DNA of 64,000 nucleotides, from NCBI GenBank assembly GCA_963712835.1, contig CAVQJJ010000002.1, positions 620,001 to 684,000 of the forward strand. Direction: 5' to 3'. The position numbers and the translations under genes are program-made. Shown piece by piece: positions 1 to 8,939 of this stretch. Source of the DNA: DATARH01 sp963712835. Its GTDB lineage: Bacteria; Pseudomonadota; Alphaproteobacteria; ATCC43930; CGMCC-115725. Under the pieces are notes generated by a model that ran no database searches, had not been told where the DNA came from, and worked only from the letters and a program-made list of their open reading frames with translations. Each line of letters opens with the position of its first letter. Position 1 is the stretch's first letter.

Positions 1-357
1 CTTCTCGAAGCCAGGAGCGATGACCCGCATCACCCACGGCATGAAGATTTCGCCGAGCGTCACGAAGATCAGCAGCGCGGCGAACAGTACGGCGAACGCC
101 TCTTCGGCGAATTCCTTCAACGCCGGCTTGCCGCCCTCGACCAGCTTCCGGTTGGCGAGCGGCACGAAGGCGGCGCTGAACGCGCCTTCGGCGAACAAGC
201 TGCGGAACAAATTCGGCAGGCGCTGCGCGACGAAGAACGCGTCGGCCACCGGGCCGGCGCCGAGGATCGCCGCGGTCAATATGTCGCGTGCGAAGCCGAA
301 CAGCCGGCTCACCATCGTCCAGGAGCCGACCGTGGCGACCGAGCGGAAGAGGGCCAT
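1..357 (-). CDS. murJ: Lipid II flippase MurJ (N-terminal part, runs off the window)
   Basis: This is the first 119 codons of a MurJ/MviN-family protein, a polytopic inner-membrane flippase that moves lipid II outward for peptidoglycan synthesis. The translation opens with the family's N-terminal block (MALFRSVATVGSWTMVSRLFG, then FARDILTA and AFFVAQRLPNLFRSLFAEGAFSAAF), which contains the first amphipathic segments. The start is an ATG at 357-355, and the stop lies beyond base 1. It is divergent from dapB across about 130 bp. The identification rests on that very conserved N-terminus. Nothing can be said about the remaining three quarters of the protein. Confidence 0.93.
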   Translation of the reverse strand, partial: MALFRSVATVGSWTMVSRLFGFARDILTAAILGAGPVADAFFVAQRLPNLFRSLFAEGAFSAAFVPLANRKLVEGGKPALKEFAEEAFAVLFAALLIFVTLGEIFMPWVMRVIAPGFEK

Positions 358-490
358 GGGGGCGCGGTTTATCGGAAAACAGGCGCTCGGAAAACAACGC
401 GAAAAAATCCCGCCGCCGCGACGCAATTTATCCTTGTCTTTTTTTTGTCACACAGAGTAGGCGTTGCGGCTTCCGATTCGGAGATCCGCG

Positions 491-1297
491 ATGGCCGACA
501 TCAGGATGGGCGTCATCGGGTGCGGCGGCCGCATGGGCCGGATGCTGATTGCGGAGATCGCCGCCGCGGAGGGCTGCGAACTGACGGGCGGCACGACCAC
601 GCCGGGCGGCGCGACGGTCGGCAGCGACCTCGGCGAGCTGGCCGGGATCGGGCGGATCGGGCTCGTCGCCGGCAGTGCGGCGGGCGATCTGTTGCGCAAG
701 AGCGCCGTCGCGATCGAGTTCAGCGTTGGCCCCGCGACTGCCTCGCACGCGACGCTCGCCGCCGAGCTCGGCAAGCCGCTCGTCATCGGCACCACGGGTC
801 TCACGGCGGCCGAGACGGCCACGGTGGAGGAAGCCGCGAAACGCATCCCGATCGTCTGGGCCGCCAACACCAGTCTCGGCATCAATCTGCTGCTCGGCCT
901 CGTCGAGCAGGTCGCGTCGCGGCTCGGATCCGATTGGGATATCGAGATCATGGAAATGCACCATCGTGGCAAGGCCGACGCGCCGTCGGGCACGGCGTTG
1001 GCGCTGGGCCGCGCGGCGGCGACGGGACGCGGCGTCGCGCTCGACGATGTCGCTCAACGTGGACGCGACGGCATCACCGGCGCGCGGCGAAACGGCGATA
1101 TCGGCTTTGCCTCGCTGCGCGGCGGCGATGCGGTCGGCGATCACCATGTGATCTTCGCGGGAGGTGGCGAGCGGCTCGAACTGTCGCATCGCGCCACCAA
1201 CCGCGCGATTTACGCGAAGGGCGCGGTGCGCGCGGCGCGCTGGGTGGTCGGCCAGAGACCGGGGCTCTACGGGATGAAGCAAGTGCTGGGGCTATGA
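491..1297 (+). CDS. dapB: 4-hydroxy-tetrahydrodipicolinate reductase
   Basis: DapB makes tetrahydrodipicolinate with NAD(P)H in the cytosolic lysine/diaminopimelate pathway, which also supplies peptidoglycan. The 268-residue length is typical. The N-terminal Rossmann motif GCGGRMGRM (residues 10-18) binds the nucleotide. The DapB signature EMHHRGKADAPSGTA (about 155-169) carries the catalytic His pair and Lys. The open frame extends upstream to a TTG at 464, but the ATG at 491 begins exactly where the family alignment starts and has GGAG at a suitable distance. The last codon overlaps the next gene's start (ATGA), which suggests translational coupling to the hydrolase. Confidence 0.96.
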   Translation: MADIRMGVIGCGGRMGRMLIAEIAAAEGCELTGGTTTPGGATVGSDLGELAGIGRIGLVAGSAAGDLLRKSAVAIEFSVGPATASHATLAAELGKPLVIGTTGLTAAETATVEEAAKRIPIVWAANTSLGINLLLGLVEQVASRLGSDWDIEIMEMHHRGKADAPSGTALALGRAAATGRGVALDDVAQRGRDGITGARRNGDIGFASLRGGDAVGDHHVIFAGGGERLELSHRATNRAIYAKGAVRAARWVVGQRPGLYGMKQVLGL

Positions 1298-2070
1298 GCG
1301 TCCAGCTGCACGCACCTCGGCATTGGCGTCAGCGGGAGCGCGGACACGCCCGCATTTTCGCGCGCGATCTGGCGCTTGATGGCCCGTCCTGGCGCGACCT
1401 TGTCGGTGAGGGGCTCGCGGCCCTGCGGGAAATGCGGCGCGCCGGCCAGCGGATCCATTTGGGGCCGGTGCCATTCGGTGACGGTCACCCGGTGATCGTG
1501 CTTCCGGCATTTCTTTGCTCGGATCACATGAGCCGCGGCTTGCGCGAATGGCTCAAGGCGCTCGGCTACGCGGTCGAGGGCTGGGGGCCGCGGGTCAATA
1601 TCGGGCCGACCGCGAGCGCGGTCGCCTCGGTCGATACGATCCTCAAGCGCTGCACCGAGACACAGGGCTGCAAGGCGAGCCTTGTCGGCTACAGCCTCGG
1701 CGGCGTGCTGGCACGCGCGCTGGCCAGTGCCCATCCCGACCGCGTGCGGCGGGTCGTCACCGTGTGCAGCCCATTCCGCCTGCCGACGGCCAGCCCACTG
1801 GAACCGGTCTACCGGGCGCTCGCGCCGCTGCACAACGGCGAGCATTTGATGCTCGAACGGCTGACCGCGCCGCCGCCGGTGCCGACGACGGCGATCTACA
1901 GTCCGCGTGACGGCGTCGTTGCCTGGAGAAGCTGCGTCGATGCTGCGGGACCGGATCGCGAGAACATCGCCGTCGACAATCCGCACACGACGGTGCTCGC
2001 CAATCCGCGCACGCTGCGCATCATTGCCGAGCGATTGGCGGTGCCCGAATCTATGACTAAATCGGCCTAA
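1294..2070 (+). CDS. Alpha/beta hydrolase fold protein
   Basis: This 258-residue serine hydrolase of unknown substrate starts inside the dapB stop (ATGA). A nucleophile elbow GYSLGG places the catalytic Ser at about 134. Asp in SPRDGVV (206) and His in DNPHTT (231) complete a plausible triad. Blocks such as VIVLPAFLCSDHMSRGLR resemble lipase-like acyl hydrolases. No signal peptide is visible, so it is probably cytosolic. The stop codon overlaps the convergent DUF2244 gene by four bases. Coupling to dapB looks positional rather than metabolic. The frame is open far upstream of 1294, but that part overlies dapB in another frame and is not coding. Confidence 0.85.
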   Translation: MSVQLHAPRHWRQRERGHARIFARDLALDGPSWRDLVGEGLAALREMRRAGQRIHLGPVPFGDGHPVIVLPAFLCSDHMSRGLREWLKALGYAVEGWGPRVNIGPTASAVASVDTILKRCTETQGCKASLVGYSLGGVLARALASAHPDRVRRVVTVCSPFRLPTASPLEPVYRALAPLHNGEHLMLERLTAPPPVPTTAIYSPRDGVVAWRSCVDAAGPDRENIAVDNPHTTVLANPRTLRIIAERLAVPESMTKSA

Positions 2071-2579
2071 CGCTGCGTCGGATTGAGGCTTTCGCGCCAG
2101 CGCCGCAGCGCGTCGCGCAGGGTCGCGGCGACTTCGCGCCGCATTGGCGGCGGCAGGAACGCGCCGATCGGCAGGGTTTTCCCGTGCGAGGTGAGGGCAA
2201 GCCGGTTCAATTCGTCCGGGTGCTCTTCGAACACCACCCGCACCCAGAACGGCTGAAAGCGCCACAGCCGCCGGTCGCCGCGAATCCCGACGCGTTCGAC
2301 CGTCAATTCCTCGTCGGCGAGGCGCAGCGTCTCGCGCTGCCGGGCGCTGCGGTACGATAACCGGAAGGCGAGATAGACCAGCCCGACATCGAGCCCGAAA
2401 AATCCCACGACCGGCCAGGCGCCCATCGACACGAAGACGATGCCGACGACGATGCTGATCCCCGCCAGCACCAGCATTAAAATGTTGAACCCGCGCGGCG
2501 GGAGGCTGCGATAGGGCAGCAGCACGCGCTCGAAAAACACGTCGCGGGGCGAAGCCAAAGGCGCGTCCATCAGCAACAT
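2067..2579 (-). CDS. DUF2244 family membrane protein
   Basis: This 170-residue protein has two closely spaced hydrophobic helices (ILMLVLAGISIVVGIVFV and GAWPVVGFFGLDVGLVYLAF), followed by a soluble C-terminal part rich in basic and aromatic residues (RRLWRFQPFWVRVVFEEH). That arrangement matches the DUF2244 family, small integral membrane proteins of unknown function common in alphaproteobacteria. Two ATGs (2579 and 2570) are possible starts. The longer open frame to 2744 reads through low-complexity sequence and would overlap the next gene's start, so it is not chosen. Its stop overlaps the convergent hydrolase stop. Confidence 0.85.
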   Translation of the reverse strand: MLLMDAPLASPRDVFFERVLLPYRSLPPRGFNILMLVLAGISIVVGIVFVSMGAWPVVGFFGLDVGLVYLAFRLSYRSARQRETLRLADEELTVERVGIRGDRRLWRFQPFWVRVVFEEHPDELNRLALTSHGKTLPIGAFLPPPMRREVAATLRDALRRWRESLNPTQR

Positions 2580-2687
2580 ATAAAACTCCGTTAGCCATGA
2601 TGAAAGCCGGAGCGGGGGCCGCTTTAAGCGATTTGCTAATCTCTGTCGCGCTTCAATGTCGGCCGTACCCTTTGGAGTCGTCGCACA

Positions 2688-3407
2688 ATGCGCTTGATCG
2701 TGTTGAGTGCCGGCCTGCTTGTGAGCAGCGTCGCGCTGGCGCAAGCCCCCGTCTACGACACTGACCAGCTACCGGCTTTTCACGGCAAGGTCGCCAGCTA
2801 CAGCCTGACGCCGCGAGACGAGGTGGACGGGGTGATCCTCGACGACGGCACCGAGGTGCATATCTCGCCGCGGCTGTCATCGGAGCTGGTGTTCGCCGTC
2901 AAGCCTGGCGATGCGGTAACGATCCACGGCCTCAAGGCGAACGGCATTTCGATGGTTCAGGCCCTGTCGATCGCGAACGACGCGAGCGGGGTCAAGATCA
3001 CCGACACGGTCCAGGCGGCGACCCCGCCCGACCGGCCGGTTTTCACCCCGCCGCGCATGATGGAAGCGCGGGGGCGAGTGAAGATGGCGCTGCGCGCCGC
3101 GGACGGCAGGATTGACGGCGCGTTGCTCGAAGACGGCACGATGATTCGCTTCGCCCAGGGCTACAATCCGCCGGGGGTGGATTGCATCGCGCCGGGCAAG
3201 GACATCGTCGCCACCGGAACAGGAACGAGCGGCCTGCTCGGTCGGGTCATGGAGACGCGCTCGATCACACCCGATACCGAGGCCAGCGTCTCCGGCGGAT
3301 CGCCGCGTACGGTGGTAATTATGAATGGCGGCGGCATGACGCCTCCGGGCCAGCATCTGCCGCTGTTCAATCCGCCGCCGGCAAACAATCCGCCGTCATC
3401 GCACTGA
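2688..3407 (+). CDS. Exported protein with two related OB-like repeats
   Basis: This is a 239-residue hypothetical protein. A cleavable signal peptide (about residues 1-19, ending VALAQA) predicts a periplasmic or secreted location. The mature part holds two units of about 70 residues that share the pattern GxV...DGxxLxDGTxxxxxP...PGxxxxxxG: HGKVASYSLTP...VDGVILDDGTEVHISP, then RGRVKMALRAA...IDGALLEDGTMIRFAQ. Each looks like a small beta-barrel of the OB type. The C-terminal 40 residues are Pro/Gly/Asn-rich and probably disordered. GGAG lies 10 bases before the ATG. The repeat is seen in the sequence; the fold is inferred; the function is unknown. Confidence 0.8.
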   Translation: MRLIVLSAGLLVSSVALAQAPVYDTDQLPAFHGKVASYSLTPRDEVDGVILDDGTEVHISPRLSSELVFAVKPGDAVTIHGLKANGISMVQALSIANDASGVKITDTVQAATPPDRPVFTPPRMMEARGRVKMALRAADGRIDGALLEDGTMIRFAQGYNPPGVDCIAPGKDIVATGTGTSGLLGRVMETRSITPDTEASVSGGSPRTVVIMNGGGMTPPGQHLPLFNPPPANNPPSSH

Positions 3408-3452
3408 GCGCGGCTTCCGTGGCGCCGCGGATTGCGCTTAACATCCGCGGCG

Positions 3453-4169
3453 ATGCGCAAATTCACGAAAGCTGAGGTCGTCGAGTTCTATCGCCGGTTG
3501 GCCGAGAGTCGGCCGATCCCACGCACCGAACTCGAATACATCAACCCCTTCACTCTGTTGGTCGCGGTCGTGCTGTCGGCCCAGGCGACCGATATCGGGG
3601 TTAACAAGGCGACGCCGGCTTTGTTCGCGCTCGCCGATACGCCGGCAAAAATGGCAGCGCTGGGGGTCGAACAGGTGGAAGGCCTGATCCGCACGATCGG
3701 CCTCTATCGCACCAAGGCAAAGAACGTCATCGCGCTGAGCCGCATCCTCGTCGAGAAGCATCGTGGCGAGGTACCGCACGACCGCGAAGCGCTGGAGGCG
3801 CTGCCGGGAGTCGGACGCAAGACCGCCAATGTCGTGCTCAACGTGGCGTTCAAAGAGCCGACGATCGCGGTCGACACGCATATTTTCCGCGTCGGCAACC
3901 GCACCGGCATCGCACCGGGCAAGACCCCGCACGCGGTGGAGCTTGGCCTCGAAAAGGTGACGCCACTGCAATACAAGCTGCACGCGCATCACTGGCTGAT
4001 CCTGCACGGCCGCCACGTATGCAAGGCGCGTAAGCCCGATTGCCCAATTTGCGTAGTCGCCTCGCTGTGCCGCTACGGCGCGAAGACCATCCCGGACGCG
4101 CTGATCGCCGCGAAAATCGCGGAAAGTTCAACTAAGAAGCCGCCCGCGCGTTTGGCAGTTCGGCGATAA
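3453..4169 (+). CDS. nth: Endonuclease III (DNA glycosylase/AP lyase)
   Basis: This is a base-excision repair enzyme that removes oxidised pyrimidines and nicks abasic sites. The 238-residue protein carries the helix-hairpin-helix LPGVGRKTAN with catalytic Lys123, the catalytic Asp in VDTH (141), and the four-cysteine [4Fe-4S] loop Cys190-x6-Cys197-x2-Cys200-x5-Cys206. All diagnostic residues are present. The ATG at 3453 agrees with the family N-terminus; an upstream start at 3432 would add seven unconserved residues. The 3' end overlaps the convergent bactofilin gene by 38 bp, so the two mRNAs are complementary at their ends. Confidence 0.97.
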   Translation: MRKFTKAEVVEFYRRLAESRPIPRTELEYINPFTLLVAVVLSAQATDIGVNKATPALFALADTPAKMAALGVEQVEGLIRTIGLYRTKAKNVIALSRILVEKHRGEVPHDREALEALPGVGRKTANVVLNVAFKEPTIAVDTHIFRVGNRTGIAPGKTPHAVELGLEKVTPLQYKLHAHHWLILHGRHVCKARKPDCPICVVASLCRYGAKTIPDALIAAKIAESSTKKPPARLAVRR

Positions 4170-4806
4170 CGTCGCCCGAAGCGGCAGCCGACTGAACATC
4201 GCCGGTAATCTGGCCGCCCAATTCGATCTCGATCTGACCGTAGCGGATCGTCCCCGACACGATGCCGCTGGAGCGGATCAAGAGCCGCTTGCGGACGATC
4301 AGATTGCCCTCGAACGTGCCGCGCACATCGGCGTTGTCGATCTCGGCGCTGCCCTTGAAAAGCCCGGTCTCGGCGATGTCGACATCGCGGCAATTCTGCA
4401 GATTCGCCTCGACGCTGCCCTCGACAATCAATGTGTCGCACGAGGCGATCTCGCCCGACAGCGAGATCTCGCGGCCGACCGTCAGCTGCCGCAGCCCGGC
4501 TTCGCCGCGCCGCGGCGGCGGTGCTGTCGTCAGCGCGGGGGGCGGGGCGGCGGTCGGTGGCGGCGCGACCGGCGCCGGGATCGGCTCGGTTACCTGCCGG
4601 CGCGGTGGCTCGGGGGCGCGTGGCGGCTCGGCAGGTGGACGCGCCATCTCGGGGACGCGCGGCGGCACAGCGGCGGCTGAGCGGCCGACCTGGGTCACGG
4701 AGGCTTGCGACCCGATCGGCCGTGGTGGTTTCATCGGGATGCCCAAATCATCCGGCGCATCAGGCATTGTCCGATCCTCCGTATCCGATCTCTTGCGGCC
4801 AAACAT
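4132..4806 (-). CDS. Bactofilin family protein
   Basis: Bactofilins are polymer-forming cytoskeletal proteins tied to cell shape, stalk growth or envelope assembly. The 224-residue product has a long N-terminal extension (about residues 20-100) dominated by Pro and Ala, then a right-handed beta-helix core of about 110 residues rich in regularly spaced Gly, Val and Ile (SLSGEIASCDTLIVEGSV, ADVRGTFEGNLIVRKRL, SSGIVSGTIRYGQIEIELGG). That core is the DUF583/bactofilin signature. The unusually long Pro-rich arm may bind partners or be a flexible linker. No partner peptidase or other shape gene is adjacent. It overlaps nth tail to tail by 38 bp. Confidence 0.92.
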   Translation of the reverse strand: MFGRKRSDTEDRTMPDAPDDLGIPMKPPRPIGSQASVTQVGRSAAAVPPRVPEMARPPAEPPRAPEPPRRQVTEPIPAPVAPPPTAAPPPALTTAPPPRRGEAGLRQLTVGREISLSGEIASCDTLIVEGSVEANLQNCRDVDIAETGLFKGSAEIDNADVRGTFEGNLIVRKRLLIRSSGIVSGTIRYGQIEIELGGQITGDVQSAAASGDVIAELPNARAAS

Positions 4807-5145
4807 GGATGCCGTACCCCATCAGTGAGCTAGCGGGATATTCGGGTGCGAACCAATTCGCGCCGCGCAACGCTCCTGGCGCGAAGCCGTCTTAAACGCG
4901 GTCGTCGCGAGTTGCTCCGCAGGAACCATATCCATTGAGCCGGCCGAAAACAAAAAGATTTATCCCTGCCGGAGCTTGGTAAACCGCCGATACCAACAGC
5001 TTAAGACGAGCCTCAACCGGCTCGGGGCTTCCGCCACGTTTCGCGGTTTGGCGAATTGGCATTGCGGTGGCCACACTTGCCGCAGGCACGAAGCTCCTTA
5101 TACTGCGCGCCGGCTCTCTCCCGCATCGAATCCATAGGGGACTGA
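4807..5145 (+). promoter_or_regulatory. Divergent intergenic region with a sigma-70-like promoter for the downstream kinase
   Basis: This 339-bp stretch between the divergent bactofilin and kinase genes holds no credible ORF. A promoter-like pair TTGCCG (5077-5082) and TATACT (5099-5104), spaced 16 bp, lies about 40 bp before the kinase start and is followed by AGGGG as ribosome binding site. An A-rich run near 4948 (AAAACAAAAAGATTTAT) is the most AT-rich part and could serve the bactofilin side. The boxes are seen in the sequence; promoter activity is inferred. Confidence 0.5.
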
Positions 5146-6150
5146 ATGAGCGCGGCTACTATCGATGTCGCCGGCATCGGCAATGCGATTGTCGATGTCA
5201 TTGCCCATGCCGACGAAGCGTTTCTGGCAGCCGAAGACATGGCCAAAGGCGCGATGACCCTGATCGACGCCGCGCGCGCCGAGCAACTCTACAGCCGCAT
5301 GGGGCCGGGGATCGAAAGCTCGGGCGGCTCGGCTGGCAACACCATGGCGGGGATCGCATCACTCGGCGGCAGTGGCGCCTATATCGGTAAGGTACGGGAC
5401 GACGCGCTGGGCGCGATCTACCGCCACGACATCACCGCGATAGGGATCGGCTTCGATACGCCGGCGGCGACCAGCGGCCCGGGCACCGCTCGTTGCCTGA
5501 TCCTGGTGACGCCCGACGGCCAACGCACCATGGGCACCTATCTCGGCGCCTGTGTCGATCTTGGCCCCGAGGACATCGACCCGCGTGTCGTCGCCGCGGC
5601 GCAGATCACTTATCTCGAAGGCTACCTTTTCGACCCGCCACGAGCGAAAGCCGCGTTTCGACGGGCGTCAGCGGTCGCCCACGGCGCCGACCGGCTGGTC
5701 GCGCTCAGCCTTTCCGACCCGTTCTGCGTCGGCCGTCATCGAGACGACTTCCGGGCTCTGGTATCAGGCGACATCGACATCCTGTTCGCCAACGAGGCTG
5801 AGATTTGCTCGCTCTACGAAACCCAAGACTTCGACGAGGCCGCCGCCGCGGTGCGCGGCCAAGTCAAGATCGCCGTGCTGACCCGCAGCGAGAAGGGCAG
5901 CATCCTGATCGCCGGCGCCGAGGTTCACGCCGTCCCTGCGGCGCCGGTGGCGCGCGTCGTCGATACGACCGGCGCGGGCGATCTCTATGCGGCGGGGGTG
6001 TTGTTCGGCTTGACCCGCGGCCTGCCGCTCCCCACCTGTGGAGCGCTGGGCAGCCTTTGTGCCGCCGAGATCATCAGCCATGTCGGCGCCCGGCCCGAGG
6101 CCGCGCTCGACAAACTCGTCGCCTCCGCCGGCCTGGTACCCCAGGGTTGA
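5146..6150 (+). CDS. PfkB-family carbohydrate/adenosine kinase
   Basis: This 334-residue ribokinase-type sugar or nucleoside kinase is cytosolic. The N-terminal GNAIVDVIA and GGSAGNTMAGIASLGG blocks form the substrate side. The C-terminal signature DTTGAGDLYAAGVLFG carries the GAGD anion hole, with catalytic Asp at about 279. The SGGSAGNT block and overall length match alphaproteobacterial adenosine-kinase-like proteins, although the family also contains fructo- and ribokinases, so the substrate stays open. The ATG has AGGGG five bases upstream. It is followed 36 bp later by typA on the same strand, possibly co-transcribed. Confidence 0.9.
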   Translation: MSAATIDVAGIGNAIVDVIAHADEAFLAAEDMAKGAMTLIDAARAEQLYSRMGPGIESSGGSAGNTMAGIASLGGSGAYIGKVRDDALGAIYRHDITAIGIGFDTPAATSGPGTARCLILVTPDGQRTMGTYLGACVDLGPEDIDPRVVAAAQITYLEGYLFDPPRAKAAFRRASAVAHGADRLVALSLSDPFCVGRHRDDFRALVSGDIDILFANEAEICSLYETQDFDEAAAAVRGQVKIAVLTRSEKGSILIAGAEVHAVPAAPVARVVDTTGAGDLYAAGVLFGLTRGLPLPTCGALGSLCAAEIISHVGARPEAALDKLVASAGLVPQG

Positions 6151-6186
6151 TGTAGGTGCCCGCCGGAAAGGTGTCGCGTAAACCCC

Positions 6187-8010
6187 GTGACTGAGAATAT
6201 CCGCAACATCGCGATTATCGCGCATGTCGACCATGGCAAGACCACCCTGGTCGACCAGCTTCTGCGTCAGTCGGGCGTCTTCCGCGCCAACCAGCAGGTT
6301 GCCGAGCGCGCGCTCGATTCGAACGATCTCGAACGCGAGCGCGGTATCACCATCCTTGCCAAATGCACATCGCTCACTTGGGGCGAGACGCGCATCAACA
6401 TCGTCGACACGCCGGGTCACGCCGATTTCGGCGGCGAGGTCGAGCGCATCCTCTCGATGGTCGATGGCGTGCTGGTGTTGGTCGATGCGGCCGAAGGACC
6501 GATGCCTCAGACCAAGTTCGTCGTCGCCAAGGCGTTGCGCCGACGCCTCAGGCCAATCGTCGTCATCAACAAAGTCGATCGCCCGGATGCTCGTGCCCAG
6601 GCGGTGCATAACGAGATCTTTGACCTCTTCGCGCTGCTCGACGCCGACGAGCATCAGCTCGATTTTCCGACGCTCTTCGCCTCAGGCCGCGACGGCTGGG
6701 CGGTCGCCGACATGGCTGATGAGCGCAAGAACCTGGCGCCGCTCTTCGACTTCATCATTACCCACGTGCCGGCCCCGCAGGCCGATCCCGACCAGCCCTT
6801 CACGATGCTGGCGACGACGCTCGACTATGACCCCTATCTCGGCCGCGTCTTGACCGGGCTTATCCATTCCGGCGTCGCGCGCCTCAACATGCCGGTGAAG
6901 TCCCTGACCCGCGACGGCAAGCTCATCGAGCAGGCGCGGCTTACCAAGCTGCTCGCCTATCGCGGCCTCGAACGCATCGGTGTCGAGGAGGCGCGCGCCG
7001 GCGACATCATCGCCGTCGCCGGGCTGCAGGAGACGACTGTGGCCGACACGCTGTGCGCGCCGGAGGTCACAACCGCCCTTGAAGCCGACCCGATCGACCC
7101 GCCGACCTTGGCGATGACCTTCTCGGTCAACGACAGCCCGCTCGCCGGCCGCGAGGGCAGCAAGGTCACCTCGCGGATGATCGCCGAGCGGCTCTACCGC
7201 GAAGCTGAAGGCAATGTCGCGATTGGCGTCAAGGAAAGCGCCCAGCGCGACGCGGTCGAAGTGTCGGGTCGCGGTGAATTGCAACTCGGCGTGCTGATCG
7301 AAACGATGCGCCGCGAGGGGTTCGAGTTGTCGATCTCGCGCCCGCGCGTCCTCTTCAAGACCGAGAACGGCCAGCGCCTCGAACCGATCGAGGAAGTCTT
7401 TGTCGATGTCGACGAGGAATTTGCCGGTGTCGTCGTCGAGAAGATGAGCCGCCGTAAGGCGGAGATGCAGGATATGCGCCCGTCTGGCGGCGGCAAGTTG
7501 CGCCTCACCTTCCTCGCGCCGACGCGCGGTCTCATCGGCTATCACGGCGAGTTCCTCACCGACACGCGCGGCTCCGGCGTGATGAGCCGCATCTTCCACG
7601 GCTACGCACCCTACAAGGGCCCGGTCGAGGGCCGCATCAACGGTGTTCTGATCTCGACTGCCGGCGGCTCCGCCGTCGCCTACGCGCTGTGGAACCTCGA
7701 GGAGCGCGGCTCGATGTTCGTCTCGCACGGCGACGCGATCTACCCCGGCATGATCATCGGCGCCCATACCCGCGACAACGACCTCGACGTCAACCCGGCC
7801 AAGGGCAAGCAGCTCACCAACATCCGCACCACGTCGAAGGACGAGGCAGTGCGCCTCACCCCGCCGATTCAGATGAGCCTCGAAGAGGCGATCGCCTATA
7901 TCGCCGACGACGAATTGGTCGAGGTGACCCCGAAGGCGATCCGCTTGCGCAAGCGCCTCCTCGACGCCAACGACCGCAAACGCGCGTCAAGGACAGCGGC
8001 GGCGGAATAA
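6187..8010 (+). CDS. typA: Translational GTPase TypA/BipA
   Basis: TypA is a ribosome-associated GTPase of the EF-G superfamily involved in ribosome assembly and stress adaptation. The 607-residue product shows G1 HVDHGKTT, the RGIT switch, G3 DTPGHADFGG and G4 NKVD, followed by the EF-G-like C-terminal domains (RGLIGYHGEFLTDTRG, TTSKDEAVRLTPP). The length is normal. Translation begins at a GTG that aligns with the conserved TENIRNIAIIAHVDHG start; no in-frame ATG is nearer. A GGAAAGG sequence lies upstream at a rather long distance. Confidence 0.97.
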   Translation: MTENIRNIAIIAHVDHGKTTLVDQLLRQSGVFRANQQVAERALDSNDLERERGITILAKCTSLTWGETRINIVDTPGHADFGGEVERILSMVDGVLVLVDAAEGPMPQTKFVVAKALRRRLRPIVVINKVDRPDARAQAVHNEIFDLFALLDADEHQLDFPTLFASGRDGWAVADMADERKNLAPLFDFIITHVPAPQADPDQPFTMLATTLDYDPYLGRVLTGLIHSGVARLNMPVKSLTRDGKLIEQARLTKLLAYRGLERIGVEEARAGDIIAVAGLQETTVADTLCAPEVTTALEADPIDPPTLAMTFSVNDSPLAGREGSKVTSRMIAERLYREAEGNVAIGVKESAQRDAVEVSGRGELQLGVLIETMRREGFELSISRPRVLFKTENGQRLEPIEEVFVDVDEEFAGVVVEKMSRRKAEMQDMRPSGGGKLRLTFLAPTRGLIGYHGEFLTDTRGSGVMSRIFHGYAPYKGPVEGRINGVLISTAGGSAVAYALWNLEERGSMFVSHGDAIYPGMIIGAHTRDNDLDVNPAKGKQLTNIRTTSKDEAVRLTPPIQMSLEEAIAYIADDELVEVTPKAIRLRKRLLDANDRKRASRTAAAE

Positions 8011-8276
8011 ACTGGTGATCGAGATCGCAGATTTCGCCCTGCCTGATATCGAAGGTCAGCCTTCAATTGCCGCTGGCCGATATGCTCCATGTTCCGGCGC
8101 GGTCGCCCCGCAGCTGGTGAATCCGCCAGCCCGACGGGCCGCTCACCCCGCTTATATCGGTCGCTGCGATCAGCACCGTGAGGATGTTGCGCAGTCGCCG
8201 CACGAGATCGGTGCGGAGTTCTCGGCTATCGTCGTCGTCGATGAGGCGCAGCAGACCGCGATGCCGGACGCTCCCA

Positions 8277-8645
8277 ATGATCATAGGCAGATGTACGCCG
8301 CCACCGTACATTTGCAAGGCTGCCGCGCCGTTGGCGATCCTTGTCTCCCTTTCGGCCGCACCCTGTGCGGCGCAGCTCAGAGACGGAGACGCATTGCTCC
8401 AGGAATGCACCGCGACGATCGGCGCCTACATGGATTTCTGTTACGGCTATATCGATGCCGTCGCCGACTATCTGTTCGAGAAGCACGCGATGGGCGAGTT
8501 CACCGCCTGCGTCACCCACACGCCCGACGATAGCCAATTGCGCTTCGTGGTCGCGCAATTCCTCCGCGACAACCCGGCTCTCCGCTACAAAGGCGCCCCC
8601 GAGCTGATCGCCCGCGCCCTCTCTGAGAAGTTCCCCTGCAAGTAG
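8277..8645 (+). CDS. Small exported Rap1a/Tai-like protein
   Basis: This 122-residue protein has a hydrophobic N-terminal signal (APLAILVSLSAAPCAAQ) and a mature domain of about 90 residues. The domain contains paired cysteines and the pattern GDALLQEC...YMDFCYGYIDAVADYL...RDNPALRYKGAPELIARALSEKFPCK. This resembles the Rap1a/Tai fold, named for immunity proteins of type VI effectors but widespread as orphan periplasmic proteins. No effector or secretion gene is near, so an immunity role is not supported here. The start ATG at 8277 is the most economical; upstream codons are low-complexity Arg/Ser. Confidence 0.72.
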   Translation: MIIGRCTPPPYICKAAAPLAILVSLSAAPCAAQLRDGDALLQECTATIGAYMDFCYGYIDAVADYLFEKHAMGEFTACVTHTPDDSQLRFVVAQFLRDNPALRYKGAPELIARALSEKFPCK

Positions 8646-8810
8646 TCGCTTCCGCGACCAAGCTGCCCAGGTCAACCGTAAAATCGCCAAAAACGCTTCA
8701 TAAGCTTACTTCTTCAAACGGTGCGAAAGTGCCACGGCGGGAGATCGGCCGCCTGTTAATTTCCAGCAAGAACAGGTTAAAGTAGGATCGTTGCGTCTTC
8801 TGAGCTCAAT

Positions 8811-8838
8811 TTGACTTCCCCGACGTGCCGCGTATAGT
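8811..8838 (+). promoter_or_regulatory. Sigma-70-like promoter for rpsD
   Basis: TTGACT (8811-8816) and TATAGT (8833-8838) are separated by 16 bp, about 100 bp before the rpsD start. This is the best housekeeping promoter match seen in the window. The rest of 8646-8939 has no ORF. Confidence 0.7.
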
Positions 8839-8939
8839 GCGCGCCCTTCCCAAGAATGTGGGCGAAAGCCCCGGCTCCGGGCGGCGACGCAGCGGATGTC
8901 CTATTGGGACAAACAACTCCAAACGGAGCCATAGCGCCC

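Noticed and set aside
445..1293. Long plus-strand open frame in front of the alpha/beta hydrolase
   Set aside because: It lies over dapB in another frame, is Arg/Gly-rich and has no family similarity. The hydrolase fold begins only after the ATG at 1294.
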